Shown: piece by piece, positions 9,831-17,892 of the stretch
Numbering within the stretch: the first letter of the stretch is position 1
How the letters are laid out: every line of letters begins with the position of its first letter
NCBI GenBank assembly: GCA_947504025.1
Contig: CANNFX010000003.1
Span: 248,001-312,000, forward strand
Direction of reading: 5' to 3'
Length of the DNA: 64,000 nt
DNA from: an uncultured Sphingomonadaceae bacterium
GTDB taxonomy: Bacteria > Pseudomonadota > Alphaproteobacteria > Sphingomonadales > Sphingomonadaceae
The notes under the pieces: model-generated
Database searches by the model: none
Seen by the model: only the letters and a program-made list of their open reading frames with translations
Told to the model about the DNA's origin: nothing
Translations under genes and position numbers: made by a program

Positions 9831-10475
9831 TTAGAACGTGCTCTCAGGGATGATGATCACATCACCTGGTTTCAGCATGACATTGGCATCGCTTTGACCG
9901 CGCTTGAGCAGATCGGCGAGACGCAGAGCATATTCTTTCTGGCTACCGGTCGACTTATCGAAGCGGATGAGTTTCGCTTTGTTGCCACTCGCATATTCGC
10001 TGAGCCCGCCAACCGCGATCATCGCATCCAGCACCGTCATATTGGCGCGATATGGGATGGACGCAGGTTTTTCGGTCGCACCGACAACGCGGATTTGTTG
10101 ACTGAATGTGCCGGCAAACTGATTAACGATCACCGAAACAAGCGGCTCTTCGATATATTGCGAGAGTTGCAGGCGTATGTCCTGCGCCAGCATAGACGGC
10201 GTTTTACCCACGGCGGGCATGTCAGTCACCAGCGGCGTTGTGATGCGGCCATCAGGGCGCACCTGAATTTTCTCCGCACCAAGTTCGGGATTGCGCCAGA
10301 CATGGATTGTCAGCTCGTCGAGCGGACCGATCACATATTCTTCGCCAGGGCCTTCCTGCATGGAAACAAAGGATGCCGCGGGCAATTGCGCACCGCCGCC
10401 ACTGCTGCACCCGGCAAGGGTGCACGCGACCATCGCGGTGCCTGCGAGGATTTTCGTGAAACGGTCTTTACGCAT
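9831..10475 (-). CDS. XrtA-associated polysaccharide export lipoprotein (Wza-like)
   Basis: Outer-membrane lipoprotein of 214 residues from the polysaccharide biosynthesis/export family (TIGR03027-like). The signal peptide ends in the lipobox TLAGC with Cys23. It is followed by a poly-export domain starting at YVIGPLDELTIHVW and an SLBB-like repeat including GDVIIIPESTF near the end. The ATG at 10475 has an AAGGA ribosome-binding site 9 bases upstream. In-frame ATGs at 10508 and 10484 would put the lipobox too far inside or sit on the ribosome-binding site. It is the first gene of the export block and follows a 168-base leader. Confidence 0.9.
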   Translation of the reverse strand: MRKDRFTKILAGTAMVACTLAGCSSGGGAQLPAASFVSMQEGPGEEYVIGPLDELTIHVWRNPELGAEKIQVRPDGRITTPLVTDMPAVGKTPSMLAQDIRLQLSQYIEEPLVSVIVNQFAGTFSQQIRVVGATEKPASIPYRANMTVLDAMIAVGGLSEYASGNKAKLIRFDKSTGSQKEYALRLADLLKRGQSDANVMLKPGDVIIIPESTF

Positions 10476-10643
10476 CGTGTGCATTCCTTGGCCAAAATTG
10501 CAGTGCATTGGCTTTCGGGACGCTATCCCGATCGCTACACTCGCGGATCCAAGATGCTCACTCGCGAAAAAAGGTGAATATTGCGTTAGGAATGTATGGT
10601 TTCTGGTGGGCGGTCCCAGAACGGGACTGGTTCACACAAAAGG
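10476..10643 (-). promoter_or_regulatory. Leader/promoter region of the export operon with two short inverted repeats
   Basis: This is the only sizeable gap within the minus-strand XrtA series. It holds a perfect 6-base stem with a 5-base loop at 10515-10531 (TCGGGA/TCCCGA) and a 5-base stem at 10613-10627 (GTCCC/GGGAC). On the transcribed strand a T6 run lies at 10571-10566, but too far from either stem to make a standard terminator. No convincing -35/-10 pair was found by eye. It could hold a second promoter that separates the decarboxylase/ligase pair from the export genes, or a leader structure. Role inferred. Confidence 0.35.
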
Positions 10644-11876
10644 TTAAGCGAGCATTTCCCATGCTGGCCCTTGTCCAAGGAATGCCGATGGGCTGGCTGT
10701 CGCACCATAAGCACCAGCACAGAATACAGCGACAATGTCGCCTACGTCAGCACGAGGCAGTTCGGCCCGGTCAGCCAATCTATCTAGCGGCGTGCACAAA
10801 CAGCCTACAACATTAGATATTTCAGTCGCTTCCTGAGCAAATTTGCTGGCAATCGCGACTGGATAATTGCGCCGTACGACGGTGCCGAAATTGCCCGATG
10901 CCGCCAACTGATGATGCAAGCCGCCGTCGGTGACCAGGAAAGTCTCCCCGTGGCTGACCTTCCTATCGATGATGCGCGCAAGATAAACACCTGCCTCGCC
11001 GGCCAGATAACGGCCAAGTTCGATGCAAAGTTCGGTATCGGCAAGCTCACCGGGAAGGGAATCAAAGCGAGTTTTTAGCGCATCGCCAACTGCAACAAGA
11101 TCAAGCGGCTTGTCATTGCTAAAGTACTGAATGCCAAAGCCCCCGCCCATATTGAGCTTTGGAAGAGGATGGCCAATTTCGCGGGTTAGTTGACCGGCAA
11201 GATCAAGCACATTGGATTGGGCTTCGATAATTGCATCTGCTTCCAGCGCTTGGCTTCCGGTGAAGATATGCAAACCGCGCCATTCAGCTCCTGCCCCAAT
11301 GATCTCACGAGCAAGAGCAGGAACGCGCTCCTGGTCTATGCCAAAAGGTTTCGCTCCGCCGCCCATTTTCATACCCGAGCCGCGTAATTCGAAGTCAGGG
11401 TTCACCCGTATGGCCAACTTTGGCGTGTGCCCGGTACGCTTACTTATCGCCAATGCACGCCGCGCTTCTCCTTCGGATTCCAAGTTCAGTGTTACGCCGG
11501 CTGCGACCGCCGCCTCCAACTCGTCATCCCGCTTACCCGGACCCGCAAAGCTAATCCGCGCTGGATCGAGTCCCGCTGCGACGGCCATTTTCAACTCGCC
11601 GCCCGAAGCAATATCGAAACCATCAACCAGCCCTGACATCAGCTTGAGAATAGGCTCATATGGATTTGCTTTAATTGCGTAATTTATACCGAGTTTCTCA
11701 GGTAGTGCCTCTCGTAACTGCCGAATGCGCTGCTCAAGCAATGTCGACGAATAAACGAATAACGGCGTACTCCCTGCCTGCTCGATCAACTCGCTCGCGG
11801 TCAGGCCGCCTATAGCAAGTTCGCCGTTTTTCGTTTCAAAGCCGGTTGGAATTGGTCCAAGTGCTTTGGCCTTCAT
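10644..11876 (-). CDS. PLP-dependent decarboxylase, exosortase A system-associated (fold type III)
   Basis: Alanine-racemase-fold decarboxylase of 410 residues related to diaminopimelate and ornithine decarboxylases (TIGR03099-like). The PLP-binding lysine is Lys69 in YAIKANPYE, the glycine-rich phosphate loop is LNMGGGFGIQYF, and a C-terminal FCAGAYGATASP motif lies where DAP decarboxylase has its Cys-x-x-Gly-x-Tyr region. The start ATG at 11876 overlaps the acyl-CoA ligase stop as ATGA. It probably yields an amine or decarboxylated amino acid for the tailoring module formed with the neighbouring ligase and acyl carrier protein. The substrate is unknown. Confidence 0.9.
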   Translation of the reverse strand: MKAKALGPIPTGFETKNGELAIGGLTASELIEQAGSTPLFVYSSTLLEQRIRQLREALPEKLGINYAIKANPYEPILKLMSGLVDGFDIASGGELKMAVAAGLDPARISFAGPGKRDDELEAAVAAGVTLNLESEGEARRALAISKRTGHTPKLAIRVNPDFELRGSGMKMGGGAKPFGIDQERVPALAREIIGAGAEWRGLHIFTGSQALEADAIIEAQSNVLDLAGQLTREIGHPLPKLNMGGGFGIQYFSNDKPLDLVAVGDALKTRFDSLPGELADTELCIELGRYLAGEAGVYLARIIDRKVSHGETFLVTDGGLHHQLAASGNFGTVVRRNYPVAIASKFAQEATEISNVVGCLCTPLDRLADRAELPRADVGDIVAVFCAGAYGATASPSAFLGQGPAWEMLA

Positions 11877-13399
11877 GGCGCCACCTCGCGGGCAAGAGCA
11901 GTTCGGTCGATTTTGCCATTGGGGTTGAGCGGCATGGCGTCGCGCCAATGGATGACCTTGGGTTGCATGAAATTGGGTAGTTCCTTTGCGAGCAGTCCAG
12001 GCAATTGTAGCCTTGCAGCCTCTGCATCACCAGAGGCCCGTACTACCAGATGCACCGCATGCCCCAACCGTTCATCCGCCACTCCAAGAGCGATAGCTTC
12101 AGCAACAAGGCCGGTTGATCGTGCAGCATCTTCTAATTCTTGAGGGCTAATTCGATTACCCGCACTTTTGATCATCGCATCGCGCCGGCCGACAAAATAC
12201 AGCAGCTTGTTTTCAGCTCTCTTGACCCGGTCGCCGGAATAGACCGCCATGCCGCCATATCTAGAGGCCGAAGGCGCGAGTTTGAAACGTTCGGCTGTGC
12301 GTTCCGGATCCTGCCAGTAACCTTGGGCGACTAACGGTCCGCAATGCACAAGCTCGCCCTCTTCATCGGTGTCAGCGAGCTCCCCATTATCATTGATCAC
12401 CAATATCTCGGCAAAGGGGATAGCAGTGCCCATCGAAGTCGGATGGTCATCAACCAGCGCTGGATCGAGATAGGTCGAACGAAATGCCTCGGTCAGCCCA
12501 TACATTGGGAAAACGTTCGCCTGCGGGAAGATAGCACGAAGATCATGCACCAAATCCTTGGTCAAAGCGCCGCCGCTATTAGTTAAACGGCGGATCGACG
12601 TAATGGCCTCTTGCGGCCAATCAAGTTCGGTCAGTTGCACCCACAATGGCGGCACTGCAGCCAGCGTCGTGACGCCGTATTTTGCACAAGCCTTCGCGAC
12701 ATCTTTCGGGAATAGATAGTCCAACGGCGTAACCGCTGCGCCTGCAAACCAGGCGTTAAGTAGCTGGTTTTGACCATAATCAAACGACAGTGGAAGGACT
12801 GCGAGCACAACATCGTCAGGCTTCATGTCAAGATAATGCGCCACGCTTACTGCGCCGAGCCACATATTGGCATGGCTGAGCATCACGCCTTTGGGCCGAC
12901 CAGTTGATCCACTGGTATAGAGTATCGCTGCCAGATCATCAGGATCAGCATGAGACGGAGCGAGAACTTCTTTATGAGCCTCTACCGCCTCCCAGACAGC
13001 TCCCTCCTCCACAGTTGAACAACCATTTGGGCAATCGTCCCCCTCCAACGAGTTCAAGCGTGATTTCGTACCCATCAGGAGCACTGTTCCACTATCGCCG
13101 AGGATGTGTGCAACCTGCGCCCGCTTCAAAAGCGGATTGATCGGAACATGAACCAATCCCGCGCGCGCGGCGGCCAATGGCATCAGGCAAGTCAATTCGG
13201 TTTTGGCGCACCATGTCGCTACTCGCGAGCCAGCTTCCGGCACGACAGAACTTAACCAGCTACTAAGACGAGCAACACGGTCCCTTAATTCCCTGTAGGT
13301 AAGGATGCTGTCGCGCAAGATCAGTGCGGGTGCTTCATCGTTGCCGTTTAAGGCGAGATGATCGAGGGGGCGCGGTATCGGATCAGGCGCAGCAGACAT
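11873..13399 (-). CDS. Acyl-CoA ligase (AMP-forming), exosortase A system-associated
   Basis: ANL-superfamily adenylating enzyme of 508 residues (TIGR03098-like). The P-loop-like motif YTSGSTGRPK spans 161-170, and the C-terminal subdomain ends with NPNGKIDRTAL, which holds the catalytic lysine used in adenylation. It activates a carboxylate as an adenylate and could load it on CoA or on the free acyl carrier protein encoded across the divergent junction at 14452. It overlaps the decarboxylase by 4 bases, so the two enzymes are likely made together. The start ATG at 13399 lies only 29 bases from the proposed start of the divergent GNAT gene. Confidence 0.9.
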   Translation of the reverse strand: MSAAPDPIPRPLDHLALNGNDEAPALILRDSILTYRELRDRVARLSSWLSSVVPEAGSRVATWCAKTELTCLMPLAAARAGLVHVPINPLLKRAQVAHILGDSGTVLLMGTKSRLNSLEGDDCPNGCSTVEEGAVWEAVEAHKEVLAPSHADPDDLAAILYTSGSTGRPKGVMLSHANMWLGAVSVAHYLDMKPDDVVLAVLPLSFDYGQNQLLNAWFAGAAVTPLDYLFPKDVAKACAKYGVTTLAAVPPLWVQLTELDWPQEAITSIRRLTNSGGALTKDLVHDLRAIFPQANVFPMYGLTEAFRSTYLDPALVDDHPTSMGTAIPFAEILVINDNGELADTDEEGELVHCGPLVAQGYWQDPERTAERFKLAPSASRYGGMAVYSGDRVKRAENKLLYFVGRRDAMIKSAGNRISPQELEDAARSTGLVAEAIALGVADERLGHAVHLVVRASGDAEAARLQLPGLLAKELPNFMQPKVIHWRDAMPLNPNGKIDRTALAREVAP

Positions 13400-13428
13400 T
13401 CAGGCTCCAGACGGAAAGAACAATTCAC
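13400..13428. promoter_or_regulatory. Very short divergent junction between acyl-CoA ligase and GNAT gene
   Basis: Only 29 bases separate the ligase ATG (13399, minus) from the proposed TTG start (13429, plus). The GGAAAG at 13413-13418 suits a ribosome-binding site for the plus-strand gene. Promoters for at least one direction must therefore lie inside the opposite coding region. If the GNAT gene instead starts at the ATG at 13474, the gap is 74 bases. Confidence 0.35.
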
Positions 13429-14415
13429 TTGGTAACGGTCAGCTATCACGACACGGTTAACGAGTTGCAAGGCATGAAAATGTCTGTTGGCACACCTTTT
13501 GACCGCGCTGAATGGTTTGCGCTTCTAGCAAATGCTGGCGGCAAGACGCCATTTGTTGCGATTGCCCGCGATAACAGCGGGGCTGCGGCGCTCGCCCTGA
13601 CGCAGGGCAATCAAGGGCTAGAGCAGCTTTCAAACTGGTATGCTTTCACCTGGCGCCCCTTATTCGAAGGCGTCAAAGACACTGCGAAAGTTCGTGCAAT
13701 TGCCGAAGGTTTAAAGGCGCACACCCACCGTGTGACCTTCACTCCGGTGCCTAACGAAGACAGTTCCGCCGCGATGCTTGCGAGCGCATTTGCGGACGCA
13801 GGCTGGAAAGTCAGTCAGGAACGCTGTGACAGCAATCATATTCTCGAAGTTGCCGGGCGAAATTACGCGGACTATCTCGCGGGGCGGCCCGGTCAGTTGA
13901 GAACCACGCTAAAACGCAAGGCCAAGAAGGTAGACGTGAGAATCGTCAACCATTTCGATGCCGATATCTGGGCAGGTTACGAAGCAATCTATGCTGAAAG
14001 CTGGAAACCGGAGGAAGGCGACCCGGCACTCTTGCGCCGTTTTGCCGAGGAAGAGGGCGCTGCAGGGCGCATCCGTTTTGGCGTCGCCGCGCATGACGGG
14101 CGACCGGTAGCGGCGCAGTTCTGGACGCTCGAAGCGGGAACTGCCTTCATTCACAAGCTGGCTCACCTCGAATCACACAAGAATCTTTCAGCCGGAACAA
14201 CGTTGACCGCCGCTTTATTCGAACGGGTGATTGACGAAGATCAGGCCACACTGATCGACTTTGGCACTGGCAATGATCGCTACAAGGCTGACTGGATGGA
14301 GCAGATCCGGCCGCGTTACCGGATCGACTGCTTGAATGTCAGCAATCCACGCACGTGGCCTGTGATCGCCAAACAGATGCTGCGCCGACTTGCGCCAGCT
14401 AAACCGCAAGGCTAG
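13429..14415 (+). CDS. GNAT/FemAB-like acyltransferase, exosortase A locus
   Basis: Acetyltransferase-like protein of about 328 residues with the C-terminal GNAT fold (PVAAQFWTLEAGTAFIHKLA, then LIDFGTGNDRYKADWM), the same broad superfamily as the FemAB-like protein at 2376-3440 but clearly different in sequence. The start is uncertain. The TTG at 13429 keeps the N-terminal VSYHDTVNEL segment, which I remember as common in this family, and has a GGAAAG site upstream. ATG codons at 13474 and 13480 are alternatives. It leads the plus-strand group with acyl carrier protein and two hydrolases, so it may transfer the group carried by the ACP. Substrate unknown. Confidence 0.75.
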   Translation: MVTVSYHDTVNELQGMKMSVGTPFDRAEWFALLANAGGKTPFVAIARDNSGAAALALTQGNQGLEQLSNWYAFTWRPLFEGVKDTAKVRAIAEGLKAHTHRVTFTPVPNEDSSAAMLASAFADAGWKVSQERCDSNHILEVAGRNYADYLAGRPGQLRTTLKRKAKKVDVRIVNHFDADIWAGYEAIYAESWKPEEGDPALLRRFAEEEGAAGRIRFGVAAHDGRPVAAQFWTLEAGTAFIHKLAHLESHKNLSAGTTLTAALFERVIDEDQATLIDFGTGNDRYKADWMEQIRPRYRIDCLNVSNPRTWPVIAKQMLRRLAPAKPQG

Positions 14416-14451
14416 GGCCTGCGGCGGTTCCCAAGGGGAGATGCGGACCAG

Positions 14452-14805
14452 ATGACTGCCGAGAATACCGTTCAAGATACTGGCCAAGAAATTGATCCAG
14501 CGACTGACCAGCCCTCCAAGGCAATCGACAGCATGGCCCCTAGCCGTGCTGAGATCGATGCGACCGTTCGTTCGATTCTCGCAGACGTCCTTGGTCTTGA
14601 TCCGGATGATGTTGCCGAATTTGACGCCGATACCGGCTTGTTTGGCCACCTTCCAGAACTGGATTCCATGGCGGTCGCCGGATTACTGACCGAGATGGAA
14701 GACCGTATGGACATCGTGATTGAAGACGATGATGTCGATGGTGAAATGCTCGAAACCTATGGCGGCCTCTTGGCCTTTGCCGAAGCAAAGAGCATCGCGG
14801 GCTAG
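14452..14805 (+). CDS. Stand-alone acyl carrier protein, exosortase A system-associated
   Basis: Acidic protein of 117 residues whose last 85 or so form a phosphopantetheine-binding four-helix domain. The attachment serine is Ser72 in LPELDSMAVAGLL. The first 30 residues are Glu/Asp/Thr-rich and unlike ordinary ACPs; a start at the internal ATG at 14533 (Met28) would give a normal-length ACP, so the N terminus is uncertain. A GGGGAG at 14436-14441 lies rather far upstream of the ATG at 14452. Located apart from any fatty-acid synthase genes and between GNAT and hydrolase genes, it presumably carries the intermediate of the tailoring module. Confidence 0.85.
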   Translation: MTAENTVQDTGQEIDPATDQPSKAIDSMAPSRAEIDATVRSILADVLGLDPDDVAEFDADTGLFGHLPELDSMAVAGLLTEMEDRMDIVIEDDDVDGEMLETYGGLLAFAEAKSIAG

Positions 14806-14813
14806 CCCCGGCC

Positions 14814-15494
14814 ATGCTAACCGATTGGCCCTGCCCTCTGCCGACTGGCGGAACATCTGACGAATATGCTGTTACTTTCGAAAGCGGTGCCAAACACCGG
14901 GTTCTTATACTGCCGGCATTATTCAATGAAGCCAACAAGACTCGCAGACAAACTATTGAGATAATGCGCCGCTTCGAGGGTGCAGGTGTAGATTCGGTTC
15001 TTCCTGACCTGCCTGGCATGAACGAGAGCCTTGAAGCGCTTGACCAGCAAACATTGGAGAGTTGGCAGGCCGCCGCACAGTCTGCAGCGATGCATTTCCA
15101 GTCGACCCATGTCCTTTCCATACGTGCAGGCGCTGTACTGACCCCGAGCGACCTGCCGGGTTGGCGTCATGCACCCAGTGGAGGGAAACAGGCCATTCGC
15201 TCAATGATCCGCGCACGCATGATCGCATCGCGAGAGGCTGGGATCGACGAGAAATCAGACGAACTGATGCAATTGGGCGAAGCTGACGGGATTGAACTGG
15301 CAGGATATCAGCTTGGAGCGTCTATGTTCAGCCAATTGGCCGCTGCTGACACACCTGATGCTGGCAAGCTGACTGACATCGGGCAATCTGATCTAGGCGC
15401 CGGTGGTGGCTTATGGCTACGGGCAGAGCCGGATTACGATGCGGAACAGGCGGATGCTCTTGCAGCGATCGTCATTATGAGCTTACCGAAATGA
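14814..15494 (+). CDS. Hydrolase 2, exosortase A system-associated (alpha/beta-hydrolase fold)
   Basis: Protein of 226 residues resembling the TIGR03101 family, always seen with exosortase loci. The expected nucleophile elbow reads LSIRAGA at 101-107, with Arg104 where a classical hydrolase has Ser, so a normal Ser-His-Asp triad is not visible. This may be a family trait, and the true chemistry is unknown. It follows the acyl carrier protein by 8 bases and overlaps the next hydrolase by 4 bases (ATGA). A role in releasing or transferring an ACP-bound group is a guess from context. Confidence 0.78.
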   Translation: MLTDWPCPLPTGGTSDEYAVTFESGAKHRVLILPALFNEANKTRRQTIEIMRRFEGAGVDSVLPDLPGMNESLEALDQQTLESWQAAAQSAAMHFQSTHVLSIRAGAVLTPSDLPGWRHAPSGGKQAIRSMIRARMIASREAGIDEKSDELMQLGEADGIELAGYQLGASMFSQLAAADTPDAGKLTDIGQSDLGAGGGLWLRAEPDYDAEQADALAAIVIMSLPK

Positions 15495-16264
15495 AGCGCC
15501 GCCACTTTACATTTGAATGTGAAGGCGCGCGTTTAGTCGGAACCATCGACGATGCCGCCGGAAGTACCGGCCTGTTGCTAATTACAGGCGGGAATGAAAC
15601 CCGCGCCGGAGCATTCTCTGGTCAGGCCGTCCTGGCGGCACAGATAGCAGCGGAGGGCTACCCTGTTATGCGCTTCGATCGACGCGGCATTGGTGATAGC
15701 GAAGGTGAAAACCTCGAATTTACCAAAGAAGGCCCGGACATAGAGGAAGCCGTGGCAGCGTTCCGCAGGCAAACTCCGCACCTCAGCCGGGTCATCGGAT
15801 ACGGAAATTGTGATGCCGCTAGCGCGCTAATGCTGAACGGCGGTGCCGGTTGTGACGGCCTTGTTCTCACTAACCCTTGGACAATCGAAGACGCGGACGC
15901 TGCCCCGTCACCCGACGCGGTCCGCGCACGCTACACTGAGAAGCTAAAAAGTCCGAAAGAGCTGTTTCGCTTGTTCTCTGGCGGAGTATCGTTTAGCAAA
16001 CTTGCTGGCGGCCTGAGGCAGGCCATGCGCCCTGCCCCGCAACCAAGCTCGTTGGCACAGGATATGCGCTCAGGGCTCGACGAGTTTGCTGGACCAATCA
16101 CGATCCTACTCGCTGGCCGTGACAGAACTGCACAAGCATTTGAGGCTACTTGGGAAAAGAACGACAGCCGTATCAGGCGATGCCCAAACGCATCACATGC
16201 CTTCGTTGAAGACACATCTCATAAGTGGCTAATCGAACAATTACTCTTAACTTTATCGGACTAA
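15491..16264 (+). CDS. Hydrolase 1, exosortase A system-associated (alpha/beta-hydrolase fold)
   Basis: Protein of 257 residues like TIGR03100. The signature MRFDRRGIGDSEG at 60-72 is typical of the family. The nucleophile elbow is IGYGNCDAAS, giving Cys107 as the likely nucleophile, as in dienelactone-hydrolase-like enzymes. A candidate catalytic His lies in NASHAFV near the C terminus. The start ATG at 15491 overlaps the hydrolase 2 stop; an upstream ATG at 15413 would lie inside hydrolase 2. It ends by overlapping the convergent rRNA methyltransferase gene by 4 bases, so little room exists for a terminator. Confidence 0.82.
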   Translation: MKRRHFTFECEGARLVGTIDDAAGSTGLLLITGGNETRAGAFSGQAVLAAQIAAEGYPVMRFDRRGIGDSEGENLEFTKEGPDIEEAVAAFRRQTPHLSRVIGYGNCDAASALMLNGGAGCDGLVLTNPWTIEDADAAPSPDAVRARYTEKLKSPKELFRLFSGGVSFSKLAGGLRQAMRPAPQPSSLAQDMRSGLDEFAGPITILLAGRDRTAQAFEATWEKNDSRIRRCPNASHAFVEDTSHKWLIEQLLLTLSD

Positions 16265-17472
16265 CGAATGAAAAGGCTAGCTAGTTCAACATGGGTTGAC
16301 CAGCGAAACTGACCCACGGAACGCAGTTCTTTCAATTTAAACCCTGCCTCTGTCAGCGCCTTCGCATCGCGCGCCCAGCTAGACGGATTACAGCTGATAT
16401 AGACTACCCGTTCCAGCGAACTTGCAGCAATTTGCGCAACCTGATCCCTTGCTCCTGCACGCGGCGGATCGAGCAATGCCGCTGAGAACTTACTTAGCTC
16501 AGCAGCTTCAAGCGGGTTCCGAAACAGGTCGCGGTGCATTGAATGGACCGGCCTGCGCGATCTGCCGGCAGCCGTCTTGCAGGCAAAATGCGAATCTCGC
16601 GCGGCTTCAACAGCCAGAACCTTGGTCTTTGGGCCCGCGATTGCGAAAGCGAATGTGCCCAAGCCCGAGAATAGGTCCACCACCGTCGAACAGTCGCTCA
16701 GCCAGTCACGAACGGCCGCGACGAGCGCATCTTCACCGTCCTGCGTCGCCTGAAGGAAGGCGCCTGCGGGATAGCCAACAGGGATGCCGGACAAGCTGAC
16801 GGTTACAGGATTGGGTTCCCAGACTGTCTCTCCGCCGTAGCCTTGATCCAACGTTAGGCGGGACAGATTGTTGTCACGGGCAAAATCAAGCATCGCTTCG
16901 GTTTGCTCCAGCCCTTCGACTGTAATGTTCTTTAGTGCACAATCCACGCCCTGATCAGTCAGAACCATTTCAACATCGATTGAATAGCGTCCCTTACGTT
17001 TCGCAAGCATCGCCCGCAGCGGCGCAACCAGAGCGGCGAGTTCAGGCCGTAGAATATGGCATTCCTGAAGGTCTACGATTTTATGCGATCCTGCTTCGCG
17101 GAAACCGATCCGTGGACGCCCACCAACATTCATCGCTATCATGCTCGCACGGCGGCGTGAATGCGGCGGTGAAAGATGAACGGGCGTCATGACGTCAGGC
17201 ACAAGATCTTGAGACTCTGCAGCAAATGCCACACGATTGCCCACGAACTGGATTAGTGCCTCATCATCGACATGCTGAAGTTGGCAACCGCCGCAGCGTT
17301 CAAAATGCTGACATGGCGGAACCTGATAATGCGGGCCTCGCAGCAGTGTTCCATCGGCCTCCAGCACATCACCTGGCGCAGCATTGCTGGCATGGCGGCC
17401 ATCATAGGTGAGCCCGTCGCCCTTGGCGGCCAGGCGGACGATTGTTCCAGGTTTGATTTCAGCGTCAGTCAT
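16261..17472 (-). CDS. 23S rRNA (uracil-5-)-methyltransferase, RlmD/RumA-like
   Basis: SAM-dependent tRNA/rRNA m5U methyltransferase of the TrmA/RlmD family, 403 residues. Domains in order: a short TRAM-like N terminus, an iron-sulphur cysteine set (CQHFERCGGCQLQH with Cys54, Cys60, Cys63, plus a Cys in LQECHIL), then a Rossmann core with VVDLFSGLGTFAFAIAG and LLDPPRAGA. Catalytic Cys361 lies in YISCNPSSWARD and Glu396 in THVELAS. It is slightly shorter than E. coli RlmD. The iron-sulphur set favours an rRNA over a tRNA target, but the exact uridine is not shown by sequence. It converges with the XrtA plus-strand genes. Confidence 0.88.
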   Translation of the reverse strand: MTDAEIKPGTIVRLAAKGDGLTYDGRHASNAAPGDVLEADGTLLRGPHYQVPPCQHFERCGGCQLQHVDDEALIQFVGNRVAFAAESQDLVPDVMTPVHLSPPHSRRRASMIAMNVGGRPRIGFREAGSHKIVDLQECHILRPELAALVAPLRAMLAKRKGRYSIDVEMVLTDQGVDCALKNITVEGLEQTEAMLDFARDNNLSRLTLDQGYGGETVWEPNPVTVSLSGIPVGYPAGAFLQATQDGEDALVAAVRDWLSDCSTVVDLFSGLGTFAFAIAGPKTKVLAVEAARDSHFACKTAAGRSRRPVHSMHRDLFRNPLEAAELSKFSAALLDPPRAGARDQVAQIAASSLERVVYISCNPSSWARDAKALTEAGFKLKELRSVGQFRWSTHVELASLFIR

Positions 17473-17516
17473 AGCGCGGCGGCGTAGGCGTGCCGGACAG
17501 AATGTGCCAGCGCATT

Positions 17517-17888
17517 CTAGCCAACCGGCTCGTCAGTCCCATTGGTGCCAACTGGAATGCGGTAGCGATCGGTTCCAACTGTGACCAGAACGAAGGTCCC
17601 CTTGTCCTGAACTGTCGCTTCATCTGCACCATCAGCTGCAACAAGGCCGCCCTGCCCGGGTAGGACCTGAAAACGTCTGAAACCGCCATCGTCATGCCGG
17701 ACGATCAGAAGGGTCTCTTCGTCTCCCTCGATCCGCTCGACGGAGCAATCGTCGCTGAAATCAGCAGCATTACTGATTGCACAGGAAATTGTTTCGGTGC
17801 CGACCGATCCCTCGGCCCGCTCAGATGCTGGCGAGCAGGCCACCAGCAACATCGCTGGAATAGCGCTGAGGCTAAAAACTAGACGCAT
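17517..17888 (-). CDS. Small predicted lipoprotein of unknown function
   Basis: Protein of 123 residues with a hydrophobic signal segment and lipobox LLVAC (Cys18), followed by a compact acidic domain of alternating beta-like stretches (LLIVRHDDGGFRRFQVL and FVLVTVGTDRYRIPVG). Two cysteines near residues 36 and 48 could pair. I do not recognise a named family. It begins 4 bases after ilvD ends on the same strand, so it is probably expressed as a tail gene of ilvD. Likely an envelope protein. Confidence 0.7.
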   Translation of the reverse strand: MRLVFSLSAIPAMLLVACSPASERAEGSVGTETISCAISNAADFSDDCSVERIEGDEETLLIVRHDDGGFRRFQVLPGQGGLVAADGADEATVQDKGTFVLVTVGTDRYRIPVGTNGTDEPVG

Positions 17889-17892
17889 CCGA

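Noticed and set aside
9633..10577. Long plus-strand reading frame of 314 codons opposite the Wzz and export genes
   Set aside because: It is antisense to two strongly supported genes, has no recognisable domain, and its amino-acid composition (His/Arg/Gln-rich) is that of a shadow frame.
10613..10627. Rho-independent terminator after the decarboxylase gene
   Set aside because: The 5-base stem has no adjacent T-run; the nearest T6 is more than 40 bases further on.
1..16264. PEP-CTERM sorting signal on one of the locus proteins
   Set aside because: I checked the C termini of the encoded proteins; none has a Pro-Glu-Pro motif followed by a hydrophobic span and basic end.
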